A stretch of 64,000 bases of DNA from Straminergon stramineum. Taxonomy: Eukaryota; Streptophyta; Bryopsida; Hypnales; Calliergonaceae. The notes under the pieces were generated by a model that worked only from the letters and a program-made list of their open reading frames with translations, was not told the DNA's origin and did no database searches. Of this stretch, positions 34,478 through 45,763 are shown piece by piece; position 1 is the stretch's first letter, and the number at the start of each line of letters is the position of its first letter. The DNA is taken from assembly GCA_963920665.1 (NCBI GenBank), contig OY987266.1:25594248-25658247 (forward strand), read 5' to 3'. Made by a program: the position numbers and the translations under genes.

Positions 34478-34505
34478 TCCCCCAAAGGTCCTAGACCTTT
34501 AGGGG
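34478..34505. mobile_element. 28-bp TIR-only TTAA element
   Basis: The arms CCCCCAAAGGTC and GACCTTTAGGGG are joined by CTA and flanked by TTAA (34474-34477) and TTAT (34506-34509). It is either the extreme internal deletion of a TTAA element or two truncated ends meeting. Confidence 0.5.
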
Positions 34506-34544
34506 TTATGAGATGAAACTAAATTTAGGGAGGTGAAACTTCTT

Positions 34545-34812
34545 CAAGTATTCTTTAGTAAATTTTCCTTGCAAAAAAAATGGAATTAACATCTAACCCA
34601 AGTCATTTTATATTTTTTGGAGCTTTGTGGAATTAGTTATGAATTTTTTTAAAGTTGAAATACAATGGGCTCTAAAATCACCCACATCTTGAAATGTAAA
34701 CTATTTATACATTGCTGGTACAATGAAAAAACAAAATGTACAAGTAGTGTACATTTGAAGAGGCGGGCGATTTTAGACCCCAAGCCCTTTCTGGGCCTCC
34801 TACCTTAATCTT
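34545..34812 (+). repeat. Dispersed repeat R1, copy 3
   Basis: It carries the R1 blocks AACATCTAACCCAAGTCATT, TTTTGGAGCTTTGTGGAATT and the closing GGGCCTCCTACCTTAAT. Confidence 0.75.
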
Positions 34813-36499
34813 CATTGCTCTGAGCAATTGAAGAGTCCTCACAGTGTTGAATCTGTGATTACGTCATACTCAACAATGTGATCATAATCACACTATCATA
34901 CTTGAGTTAGTTCAGGCGGTTCTGCCTTAGCCAACATGCAGTGATACCTACTATAAAAAAAGTACAATTTGATTCGTTGAATTGCCGGATTTCCACAACT
35001 CCAGTGGCATTTTGCAAGCCCGGCTTGAAATGTAATTCTACATCAATCCTGGTTTTCAGAGTTTTGTATTGCTTGCTTCAAAATTGCGCCATATTAACGA
35101 AGCTGACAATACTCTTCATGAATACACGATTGACGAATGTGAGAATTTGGAGGAGGATTGATAGTAACTACGGAGTGCATGCGAGTGCGTGATTGATGTT
35201 TTGATGATGACACCACTAGGTAAGCTCTTCAGTATTCCAAGGCAATCAATTTCTGCGAACAGTCCCCTGAAAAAAAGTGAAATCGATCACCCATGTTGCT
35301 TGCTATGGTGCCATTAAATCGCCTGTAAATATAAATGGTAGTACTCTACTGTCCAAGTTGCCGGTTCACCTGTATATATAAAAACGTGGGCATATCTCTT
35401 TTCGTACGCTACTGGAAATTAAAAGGTTTGGGTAGTGCTGAGTTCACCACCAATTTGGTCGTAAGGTTCCCCGCCTCGCTCTCAAGTTAATTGTTAAATC
35501 ATCGTGGAGGAACTTGAATCAGAATGCAAGGTTCGGTCAATATACAAGTTTCAATTCATGCGCATCACAGGGGTCACTCAGATTGTCATTGCATAATTTC
35601 AGAGTTGAGGGCAACAACGATTGAAGCAGCCAACAAGTAGAGGAATTACAAAAAGGAAATCGGATGAATTGGACATATGACTGTATGATGAGTCCTCTTC
35701 GTCTTTCGGGAAAATCAGAAACTGGATTTGCATGTGCTTGCTAGGTGCGAAGATCATTGGGAGACAATTCAAGAAAACATGATGCAAATCTTGGAGAGAG
35801 ACACTCGTGATTCATGGAGAGTACTTTTATGATCAAATACCTACATTTACTTAATCCATAAACGATGCCACGGCCAGTTTTGGGTTGATAGAGAATCCCT
35901 CTGTGTGTAGGACAGAAGTGCAACTACTCATCCTTGAAATCTTGTGTGGAAAGGGGATGACTAAATGTCTTGTACAACTTGAATAGTTTGACTTCCAATG
36001 AGTGATTTTGGAATTTTTTAAACCCACTATTCTCACAATGCCAAAAAAGATGATTTCCAAGGTCAAGAGCACGTCCTTCAAGAGTTAAGGTAGAAGTATC
36101 CATATTTGTCCATCCCCCAATTCTTTGACATTGGAATCTCTTGATGTTTTTCACACAATCATGACCTTAAACCATTTATGTGGGATGTCTCCAACTTTAT
36201 ACATGGCACAATAGGGTTGCATGATTTGAGAGCCTTTGGTGAATGGTTTTGGACCTTTTTAATAATGTTTCAAACATGCACCTATAGAATACTTGAAGTT
36301 GATTTTGAAAAGTCATAGAAAGTTCCAAAAAAGTTCCAATTTTTTTTTTCTTTTGAAAATTGATGATTCCATTTGTTTAAATGTAAGTAATAACCCCTAA
36401 TTGTAATTTTGACTCCATCTATGCACAATCATAAGCTTAACTTTGGAAAGTCAAAGCTTATTATGAAGGAATTTTGGCAAGAACAATCCAATATATCGA
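34813..36499. other. Non-repeat DNA with decayed minus-strand frames
   Basis: Several minus-strand frames of 60-76 codons lie in sequence at 36154-35599, including one reading TLEGRALDLGNHLFWHCENS. This recalls the Cys/His tail of plant LINE polymerases, but only loosely. No gene is supported. TATA-like TGTATATATAAAA lies near 35372. Confidence 0.2.
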
Positions 36500-37131
36500 C
36501 CAATAGGTGCATTCTCCATAATTAATTATATAGAATTTTGTTTATCCCTTGATATTTTCATTGTTGTGGTTCATTGACCAATACAATTGATACATTGAAG
36601 AAAGAAATTTGTACCTATATGTTAAAGAATGCTATTAGACTTTGAGCTATATTTGGACTTCCTACCTTATTCCCAAATCTAGGGTGGCAAAAGGGAGTGA
36701 AAGCAATGCAACAAGCTTGCAAAAGAGAGAGAGGGTTGATTGCTCCAATGTAAAAGAATGGCTAAGCTACATGGATAGCCTAGATTAAGCTACCCCAATT
36801 GCAAATGCACAACCCATGCTGAATTCTAATTATTTAATGACCTCATGCATGGGGATCAACTTGCTCCCCAACCTACCAATCTTTCACACGTCATCTCTTG
36901 AATGTCAATTCAAATGTGGAATGTGACAAAAATGATGTGAAATTTCAATAGGCATGTAGTTACTTGGGTTTCCAAGTAAAAAATTTGCAAGATTTAGATA
37001 GATTTGTGACCAATGGTCCAAAGTCCAACTTTCAACCCAACTTTCAAGCATTGGAGAAGGAAAAAGGGTTCAAAGTCATAATATTGTTTACCAATGTGGC
37101 AGGGGTCCGTTTTGCATCCTGGGTCTGGTTA

Positions 37132-37433
37132 AGGTAGTCTGCTCTTAAAGCGACCATTTAAGAGCTGATTGCTTTTTCGGGGAAGCAAAATTCCTTATAA
37201 CAATTTTCAGTCAATTTTAGTAGGAAGAAAAATGGAATTGGCATCTAACCCAAGTTGTTTCATATTTTTTGGACCTTTGTGGAATTAGTTACAAATTTTT
37301 GAAGTTGAAATGCAGTAGTCACTAAAAGCGACCATCTCCTGAAATGAACAGTATTGGTACATGAAAGAAAGCAAAATGTACCCCTGTGCCATAATCGCTT
37401 TTAGAGCATGGTCGCTTTAAGAGCAGACTACCT
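37132..37433. mobile_element. R1 element with perfect TIRs and TA duplication, 302 bp
   Basis: The left end AGGTAGTCTGCTCTTAAAGC continues GACCA and is the exact reverse complement of the right end (TGGTC GCTTTAAGAGCAGACTACCT). TA flanks both ends (37130-37131, 37434-37435). The R1 core lies inside. It is 519 bp upstream of the second acetyltransferase and absent from the same place in the first. The perfect ends suggest the most recent R1 insertion in the window. Confidence 0.9.
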
Positions 37434-37643
37434 TATACTCCGTACAATGTTATGAGTCCCAGTGCCCTGTGGATGACAAAAGCAGTGACGGTAAACAGTG
37501 CGAGATGACCGTGACCCAAGTCAAGGTCCAAATAGCACTCCGTCCTGCACACGCGCGACGCGTGAGAAAATGGTCGGTAACTTCGATCATTCATCCAGAC
37601 TGGACTGACGGAGTCTTTCTATTAATTCATTCCATCGAGATGC

Positions 37644-37654
37644 GATATAAATAT
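37644..37654 (+). promoter_or_regulatory. Possible TATA box of acetyltransferase copy 2
   Basis: GATATAAATAT lies about 300 bp before the start codon. The matching place in copy 1 (about 15848) reads GACATAAATGC, which spoils the TATA core. The rest of the promoter is well conserved. Confidence 0.35.
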
Positions 37655-37952
37655 GTTTGCGAGCTCCACTCCAGCCGAAAATTTCGTGAACACACATACA
37701 GAATCGAACCCTCAAAGCCTTCATCAATTCCCCCTAGTCTTCGGAGCGCTCTGCAGCAAGCATTCCAGGAAGATTGCGCTCCTCTTGTATCCCTGGGATA
37801 GCGAACCGCAACCAACGAAGATTGTGTGATTGTGTGAGCAGCATTCTATAAGAAGGGAGCTGCGAGAGTCAGTCTTTTGCAGGCGCGTAGGTGAAAATCC
37901 TAGTACTGTACTGTAAAGCCCAACATCTGGGTAGGATTCAGGAGTTCGTAGG

Positions 37953-38489
37953 ATGGGGAGCTTGAGCAGCAGCAGCTCTCCCATGAGCGTGTCCCTCCGC
38001 AAATTCACTGCAGCCGACATGAAAGCAAGTGCCAAGTGGTTTGGTGACGACGAGGTGACCATAACCACTCCAAACGCCTCTCTTCGCTCGGATGAGGAGC
38101 TCCAGCGCTACTTCGCCGAGACAGTGGCGCGTCACCCGTGGTACCGACTCATCTGCGTGAACGGCGTACCGGCCGGCGCCATTTACCTCACCATGGGAGT
38201 GAACGCCCACGCCGTCCGTGGCGATTTGAGCTACATTCTGGCCAAGGAGTTTTGGGGCAAGGGTGTCGTCACGCAGGCGACGAAACTGGCTGTTCAGGCA
38301 GGCTTCCAGGAGTTCGGCCTGGCGCGCATCCAGGCTTACACGATGACCACCAACATCGGGTCGCAACGGGTTCTTGAGAAATGCGGGTTTCAGCGCGAGG
38401 GGATGCTGCGTAACTTTGTTAAGTTGCGAGGTGATCTTGTTGATGTGTTCATTTATGGCATTTACCAGGACAGTCCATTGCAGGCATGA
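37953..38489 (+). CDS. GNAT-family N-acetyltransferase, RimJ/RimL type (copy 2)
   Basis: This intronless gene of 178 residues is paralogous to the one at 16157. It has the same layout: an N-terminal LRKFTAADM element, WYRLICVNGVPAGAI, the acetyl-CoA loop EFWGKGVVTQATK and NIGSQRVLEKCGFQREG. It has one more serine in the leading Ser run. Relative to copy 1 it changes APH to ARH before WYRL, GIATQATKVALQ to GVVTQATKLAVQ in the CoA loop/helix, and MPPNIGSL to MTTNIGSQ. The frame and all core motifs are intact, so it should be active. The changes near the CoA and substrate sites leave room for different substrate preference. The upstream DNA differs by a TIR element insertion. Confidence 0.93.
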   Translation: MGSLSSSSSPMSVSLRKFTAADMKASAKWFGDDEVTITTPNASLRSDEELQRYFAETVARHPWYRLICVNGVPAGAIYLTMGVNAHAVRGDLSYILAKEFWGKGVVTQATKLAVQAGFQEFGLARIQAYTMTTNIGSQRVLEKCGFQREGMLRNFVKLRGDLVDVFIYGIYQDSPLQA

Positions 38490-38825
38490 ATATTGGAGAC
38501 TGGCATGACAATGAAAATGAATGTTTGAACAGATCGTACTACTGGTAACTAATTAATTAATGGTCAGACTCGGTTTGCACCAGTTCGAGTAGTTTTGTGA
38601 GTCAGTCCAGCGTTTGGCAGGAGTGCGTGAAGCTGGCTAGCAGTGGTAGCTAGTATGAGGTGTCTAATTCTAAGGTTTAGGTTGTAGGTAGCTAGGTTAG
38701 GTGGAACTTGCTACTATCCTGGTGCACATTGGGTTTTCCAGGAATTTGTTTATGCTCATATTCAATACAAACTCCTATTGAACTGGTTGTGGATGGCAAT
38801 TCACAAACCTCTGTTACTGCGATTC

Positions 38826-39210
38826 ACGACCTTGTATTTCGCTACTGTATGCACGTCCATGTATTGGCTACACTATGCACGACCATGTATCGGCGAAGAT
38901 GCACTTGTTGACGAGTTCATTTATAGAGTCTACCAGGACATTACATTGCTGACATGAATAAATATTTGAGACTACCAACGACATTTAATGTTTGAACAGA
39001 CCGAACAACTGGGAATTAATGGTCTAGCTCGGGCTGCATGGGTTCGACTACTTAATTCTAATTCTACGGTTAGGGTTGTAAGGCTGGTGGAACTTGGTAA
39101 CAGCATCCTGCACATTTGGTGTTGCAAGAATCCATTCATGTTCATAATCGATACAACCTCAAGCTGAACTGGCTATGAATGGCAATTCACTCATTACCTT
39201 GAATGCGCTA
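38826..39210 (+). repeat. Minisatellite and relic of the acetyltransferase tail (copy 2)
   Basis: Three 24-27-bp units of ACGACCTTGTATTTCGCTAC type are followed from about 38906 by a degraded copy of the gene's end (GTTGACGAGTTCATTTATAG, TACCAGGACATTACATTG, GACATGAATA) and its 3' untranslated region. Copy 1 has about four units, so the array has changed since the duplication. Confidence 0.7.
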
Positions 39211-39240
39211 CATTATTAGCAGATTATGGCATTTTTTTTA

Positions 39241-42200
39241 CAAACTTTGGTTTTTAATTAAGATCACTGCAATTCACATTTGTAGGCTGATGGTATCTAA
39301 GCATGATCGTTTTGTCTTTGAAATTCCTTTACCTGGCTGTTCAAAAAATATTAAGAAATGAGCACAAGAAAAAATAAAATTAACTCGCAGCAGAGATAAT
39401 GAATGAAAATTAACAGGAAGTTAACATGTAGAAGAGTCTTTGGAGGCGACATTGAGTACTATGTGATCCAAGGACACCACTTGTGTGAACTTGCTCTCAC
39501 AATACCCCGGAGTCTCCTCTCCTAGCTCAAATAGCACAAGCTATTGCACATGTTGGTTCACTTCTCTAAACATACTTGAAAAGAAAGAGTGTCCAAAAAA
39601 AGAATACCATTATTTTTGAGGGAATATTGAACAATAGATTCTTCCTTTCCTAGTAGATGAAATTGTTGAAGTGTAACAAAATCCTCACTTGGTATTCTTG
39701 TATATTATGAATTGGTATACTACTTTGGAAGAATAAACTAATTTTCATCCATATTGTGCATATTTCATTGATATTGGTAGGTGTGAATAGTTTCATAACT
39801 CTAGTTAAGATTGATTTCTTCATTGCTCAAAATAAAATAAACAAGTGGCTAATCACAAGCATCTTTGCCCAAATAAATATGTATTACTTTTGTCTATTTC
39901 TTTTTATATAATCTTTAATACAATCCTCTATTAGATTTTTATAGATTGAAATAATAAAATCTATATGTGACAATCCTAGAATACTACCACCACTAGAAGA
40001 AAACAAGGTTGATTTGATCAAAATCTAGGTGACACAAAATGCAGTTTTCTACCAAAAATTTGTGTTGCATCCAATGTAGTTTATGCGTTTTTTGGTAGAA
40101 AGCTACATTATGTGTCACTTGGATTTTGTTCAAATCAATGATGTTTTCTTTTAGAGTACTCAAATATCTACACAATTTACTTGACACAAGGAATGAATGC
40201 TTAAAAATGATGGGCCCCAATATGCCAATGTTGCTTTCAATATATGTTTAATTTTCATTGCCTATATATTGCTTGAACTTTAAACCTTTGTGTGCAATGA
40301 ATCTCTTTGTATAGATAGAGATAAAAATAAAAACTTGGTAGGTAGAATCTCTAATTAATTATTGACATAAGAAATTCAAATTCAAATAGATATTTGTTGC
40401 ACATTGTTCAATGTAAAGACTAGCATTGAAATTGGAGTATGGTTTTAGAAAATCAATCATTTTTGACCTTGAATTCACATGACTTTTGCATATTATATTT
40501 GAATGTTGTTCTTAGACTTCACCAAACTTTATCTGCGAATTGTCTTTATGTGATTTAAAACGATTATTCAATATAGTGAATGATTGGACGTTCAAAAAAC
40601 TTATATGATCCACATTAAAATTCATATAGTAGACTAGTGACTCTTGTCATATCATACTTGGTAGGCATGACACATAAAAAAATATTGTATGATTGAATCC
40701 AAGTATGCTGTGGTCCATCCTACATATAAAAATATAAATTCTATTCTTTACAACAATTAACATCAATGCTAAATAAACTCGATGGAGAAAAATATTTGTG
40801 CTCATGAGAAATGAAATGGACCATAATAAATAAGCATTTTGGTGTAATGAAAAAAAAATTCCAAAAGAAGATGAGATATGGCAAGGCCATATAAAGTTTT
40901 ATTTCTTTCTTTGAAAACTTGATGAACTTCTAGTAACTTCCATGCTAGGTTTCTACAATCAAGTGGTGGAAGAAACACAAATCAAGTTCTTTCACTTATA
41001 GTCAATGTTCAAATCCGATTTAAAAGATACAAGCTTGAACCTATTGACTATTGTCCCATTCTTTTGTATGGGTTGAGTTAGAATGACCAAAATTTTGTAT
41101 AAAATTAAAGAATGGACATAAAAAAATTTATAAAAAATATAAAATGAAATGAAAATGCTCTCTCTAGAGCTATCATCACAATACAAAATTGAAGTAAAAG
41201 GGAAGGAATAAAGCAAGGAATTAAGTTGAAAAATGACAATTTATTGAAATCAACGAAGACAACCATTCCAATTGTATACATGGCAAAAGGTTAATTTATT
41301 TTCCTCAATCTTGAAGATGTCACAAACATACACCTTAAAACCTTGTAGAAATGATAGAAAGTTTTCTACAAAGGAACCTATAAGCAATAGGAAGCCTCTT
41401 GAAGAGATTTTTAGATAGAAGAAGCTTTTTGAGGAGTTTCCTAAATAAGAGTATATAAGGATTTTGAGGCTAAGGTGATCCCTAGTCTCAACAATACATC
41501 CCTTGTACTTTTAGTTCTTGCTACGGCTACACTTTTGTGCTATTTTTTGAAATCTAAAAGTAGATTTGTCTTCAAGAATATCCCTTTGTCTATGATTTAT
41601 GTGTTTGGAATAGAAGGATGCTATTGGATTATCACTGCAACCATGTTAGAAGGGAATTAACAAAGCCTAATGAGAATCCAAATGAACAAGAACAAGAACG
41701 GGAAACTAGATGTTTTTGCTCAAGCCACCTATAATATTTTTTTTTTCAAGAACTAAGTTGATGAAACGAAATTAAAAAAAAATCTTGATTTGTAGTTCTT
41801 TTGAAAAAATTGTAGATTTGATAAGTCGAAATATGTACAATGACCAAAGGGTCCAAAATGGGTCATGTAATGATTGATGGTTTTCTTATTGAGTATCACC
41901 AAATTTTAACAAATATTTGATCCAAGTACAAGCCAATAGGAATTTAAGGAGGAAAATGAAATAATTTAGCTAGGTTCTTAGAAAATTTGTTGTAAATTAC
42001 TAAACTTTGTATTGTAGCTACAAAATAGTAATATTGTGATATGAAATTTGCCGAAATTCGAATATATGATCACATTTTGGGAGCCAACCAAGCAAAAATA
42101 CATAAACTAGGGAAAAAAAGTCTAGATCATCATACTTTAATTTTAAGATGATAAACATCCATTGGATGATTAATAAATGTTTTCAAAACTTATTTAGAAA

Positions 42201-43220
42201 GTTATACAAAATGAATGAAGTTCATTCAAGTATATTGGAAATTAGCAAATTTTGTCTATTTTTCAATGATGTGACTAATCTAGTCCCTTGATATTCCATT
42301 GTTATTGTGCAAGGTATTGAATCAATTCACACATTGATAGAAAAAAAAAATTGCAAAAATAAAAATTTCATGTCTAAATTCTTCTCATTTTCACTAGCCA
42401 TCATTTTCTTTGCCTAGAAAACTCCAAATCTACATTCCCCCTCTTATTGGACTCTCTTAGGCTCTCTAAGAGTTTAAACCCTAGAAAGAAGGAGTCTTTA
42501 ACCATGCAACTTGTAAATCTTCATTCCATTTGTTATATATCACAACTACATTGAGTGCTAATGATTTTATATTTTAGAGATGCAATCACATGTCTTCTAT
42601 AAGTCATACAATTTCCATACTTATTGGTGAGGATTTCAAATTAACATGATTTTCTGAAAAAAAGAAAGCATGAAAGAAAGTAAAGAAATTCATATCTTAT
42701 TCAAAAGTAGTCTAAAACCTCTGAAAATTCTTCACATGTGAAAATTATAGTGAAGAATTTTATAGTGCAAACAAAGTTTCCATGTCATTCTATAAATAGA
42801 AAATCAATTGCCCATGGTAGTAGGTTCAATGTTCAAACTCCAATAATTTTTTCAATCTTAGATTTTTTTTTCAATTTCAAATTGCAGTAAGAACTAGACT
42901 CAATAAACTTCATTTCATGAGTTGGTCTCAAACTCCCAAAAGATCATTTGCATGGTTCAAATTCATATCAAGGAGCAAGGATGTAGGAATTCTCAAGTAC
43001 ATGAAAAATACATCTTAAAGTTTTGTGATGTGTGGCAGCCACATTTGATTTAATAATAAAAATTTTAAGTCATCAATGATGACATTCTTCACACCTACTA
43101 ACTAGAAAAGAGCAAGTACACTATAGCAAAAAAATTGGATGAAAAACATTGCTCCAATTCATCCAACAAATTTTGATTGTCATCCAAAAGCTTATTTGGG
43201 GCTTCATAAGCATTTCTTAG
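39241..43220. other. AT-rich DNA, no gene supported
   Basis: Only short frames occur. The single notable structure is the hairpin at 39999-40148. A TATATAAGG motif near 41454 precedes a 61-codon frame with no homology I recognise. Confidence 0.45.
39999..40148. ncRNA. 60-bp-stem hairpin, small-RNA precursor or palindromic MITE
   Basis: Arms 39999-40058 and 40089-40148 pair with roughly nine mismatches and no large bulge around a 30-nt loop. Blocks such as GATTTGATCAAAATCTAGGT and TTTCTACCAAAAA are complemented on the other arm. The shape fits a young microRNA-type or siRNA-producing foldback. A palindromic MITE is the alternative. Confidence 0.4.
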
Positions 43221-43224
43221 TTAA

Positions 43225-44306
43225 CCTGTAAAGGACTAAGGGGGGTTTCTAGGGAGACATTGATAAAAGCTGCAATTTTTTGGTATGTTATTCAAAAATG
43301 AAAATTGAAACTTTTTTTTTGACTTCGACCATAAAAACCTAAAGTAAAGTAATTTGCCTACGTGTGGAAAAAATTTTAGTCCATTTGACTGCTCGGATTG
43401 TATATTATAATGTTTGAAGTGAAAACCCCCTTTTTTCACTCTTGCAAAACAAAGTTAGCAGACTTTGGTCCCTTTTGGGGTAAATTTTTTAATCTACATG
43501 GAAATGAGGATTTTGAACTTTCGTAAGTACACGGTGTTAGGTTTAAGGAATGTTCACACTTGGTGTTAAGGGTGATGTTTACAACGTGAATCCAGTCCAA
43601 AAGTAGGTCTAAATTCGTTCCTAAGACCCTTAGTAACAACACTCTTTAATACCAAGTGCGAGCATACCTTTAGTCATGAAAAATATTAGACAAAAATATG
43701 GAGTCTAAGTTACTCTAAATCACCATGCAATGCAAGGACATCAAGTAAATTGGCAATACACTAGTTATTTTTTGATGATTTCTTGTGCATTTAGAAATTT
43801 TTTTATTTGAAATCCAAATAGCAAAAAGTCAGAGACAAACATTTGGAATGTATGGAAAATATTTCATGAATTTTGACTTCATAGTTTGCAAGATAATAGG
43901 ACTTGAAGTTAAAAGAATTTTTTTTTCTTCTTGAAACCACCCCAATATAGCTAACAAAGTTTGATTCTTCTTAGATTGATATGATTTGAGGACTAAAATT
44001 TGGGTTTTGGGGACAATTGTATGCCATATTTTATTAGTTACATATATGCTAAATTTCAAAAGTTGATGAGTTTTTTTGCAAAAGATTCCCAAAAGACTTC
44101 CAAATTGCCCATGTTGCCTCAAAAGTTTAGGGCAATATAATTTTTGATCTGGGCACCCAATTGGAAAAAAATTTGGTTTTCCACCAAGGAGGTACATGTT
44201 TACACATTGTGTCCAAATTTTCATGAACATCCAACCAAAAATGAGTTTAGAAGAACCTACCTAAGATTTCTTGCGTACGATGAATGGACACTTGGTCTTT
44301 TAGGGA
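43225..44306. mobile_element. TTAA-flanked element, 1082 bp
   Basis: Perfect TTAA flanks (43221-43224, 44307-44310) bound CCTGTAAAGGACTAAGG and, inverted, TCCCTAAAAGACCAAGTGTC. It is homologous to the 577-bp element at 23492, with extra internal sequence. It shares its right TTAA with the next element. Non-coding. Confidence 0.8.
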
Positions 44307-44863
44307 TTAACCTCTAAAGTTCCAATGTCCCCTTAGGGGCCAAAATGGATTTTGGATAGGCTCCTCTGGTCTCAATTTCTGTCATGTTTCATATATTTAC
44401 TTCTAAAGGTAGGAAAACATATCGACTTTCTAGGAATATGATTTTTATATCAATTGGTGTAAGGGAGTAAAAGTTTTGCCACCGTAAGTCTAAAACGGGG
44501 GTTGTGAAGTAGTACCAAGAAAATCACCAAAAGTCAAAAAAAAAAATTTCAAAATTTTAACTTCTCATAGTCATTAATTTTCTCAATATGCAAAGATTTG
44601 ATTCATTCCATTTGGACTAGTGGTGTGAAAGTTATGGAGCTTTTGGAGGCAATCGCATCATATCTTTTTGAAAAAATAACATTTTGGATTTGTTTTTGAA
44701 CTCATTCTTCAAAATTTTCCTTCAAAATAGTTCTACAAGGTTTAATATGGTTGTTGAAACAATCTCACCATTGGAATTCGTATGTTTCAATTCCATCTTA
44801 GATCTATTGATAATTTAGTTTTTCCTTCAATCTCATACCTATTTCTACTTAGCAATTTTTTCA

Positions 44864-45575
44864 CCCTTAATTAAAAGCCTTCAGCATGATTTCAAGCCAT
44901 TTTCCACTTTGGGGCATACCCTTTCCAATGCGATATTTGTTGGATTGTTGTGAAAATTGTACTAGAGGTGTATTTCACTAGTAACTTGATGCTTAGAAAA
45001 TTTTAAACCAATCTAAGTTGCAATTAAAAAGTTATGCCTCGAAAGGTTTTTTTTAAAGTTTTGGATAGCCATGATAGATAGGTCCAATTGGGCTGAAATT
45101 TCTTATGCATACTTTCACAAGATAATTAACATAATTCCAAAATTTGAAAGGTGTATGAGAATATAATTTTGATTTACAAGCCTTTGAAATTGAACATAGC
45201 TTGTAAGTTTTGAACATCGTGCGAAGAAGGAAAGCCCAATTTCAAAGGCTTGTAAGTCAAAATCATGTAGCCATACACTTTTCAAATTTAGGGGTTATTT
45301 TATCAAGCTTGTTGAGAGTATGTATAAAAAATTGGACCAATTGGACCTATCTATCATTGTTGCCTAAAACTACTTGTAATTCTAAAAAATATCTTTTTGA
45401 GGCATAACTTTTTAACTGCAACTTGGATTGGTTTTGAAAATTTTTAGGCATCAATATACTATTGAAACATACCTTTGGTAAAATTTTCACAACAATCCAA
45501 CAAATATTGTGTCAGGAAGGGCTTGCCCCAAAGTGAAAAATGGATTAAAATCATGTCTCAGAGCTTTTTTAAGGG
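44864..45575. mobile_element. 712-bp palindromic (fold-back) TTAA element
   Basis: Two arms of about 350 bp meet near 45220 with little spacer. Paired blocks include CAC(T)TTGGGGCA(T/A)(A/G)CCC, TTTGTTGGATTGTTGTGAAA, TTGCA(A/G)TTAAAAAGTTATGC and GATAGATAGGTCCAATTGG. The ends are CCCTTAATTAAAAGCC and, inverted, CCCTTAAAAAAGCTC. Flanks are TTCA (left) and TTAA (right). Removing it rejoins TAGCAATTTTT with TTAATGAATGATAA, as in intact R3. Confidence 0.85.
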
Positions 45576-45763
45576 TTAATGAATGATAATCAAGTGTGTG
45601 TCTTCTGAATTTTTTTCCCTAGCATTTTGACTCAATTCTTCAACATCATTTAAAAAAAATCAATATCAAGAGTGCAAAAATTTTAAGCTAAGAAGATTCA
45701 AAGTCATAAAATTTGATCCAATAACATGCAAGAAAATGGTTTTCTTCACTTCAAAAACTAATA

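Larger units (their letters stand above)
36500..39240 (+). repeat. Acetyltransferase duplicon, copy 2
   Basis: Partner of 14925-17245. It starts in an R1 remnant (36500-36680) and ends near the GGCATTTTTTTT stretch. It contains about 400 bp (about 37070-37470) not present in copy 1, within which lies an R1 TIR element. Confidence 0.85.

Noticed and set aside
35599..36154. Minus-strand frames as a LINE polymerase tail
   Set aside because: Only a loose HLFWHCE-like resemblance. There is no reverse-transcriptase core nearby and the frame is broken.
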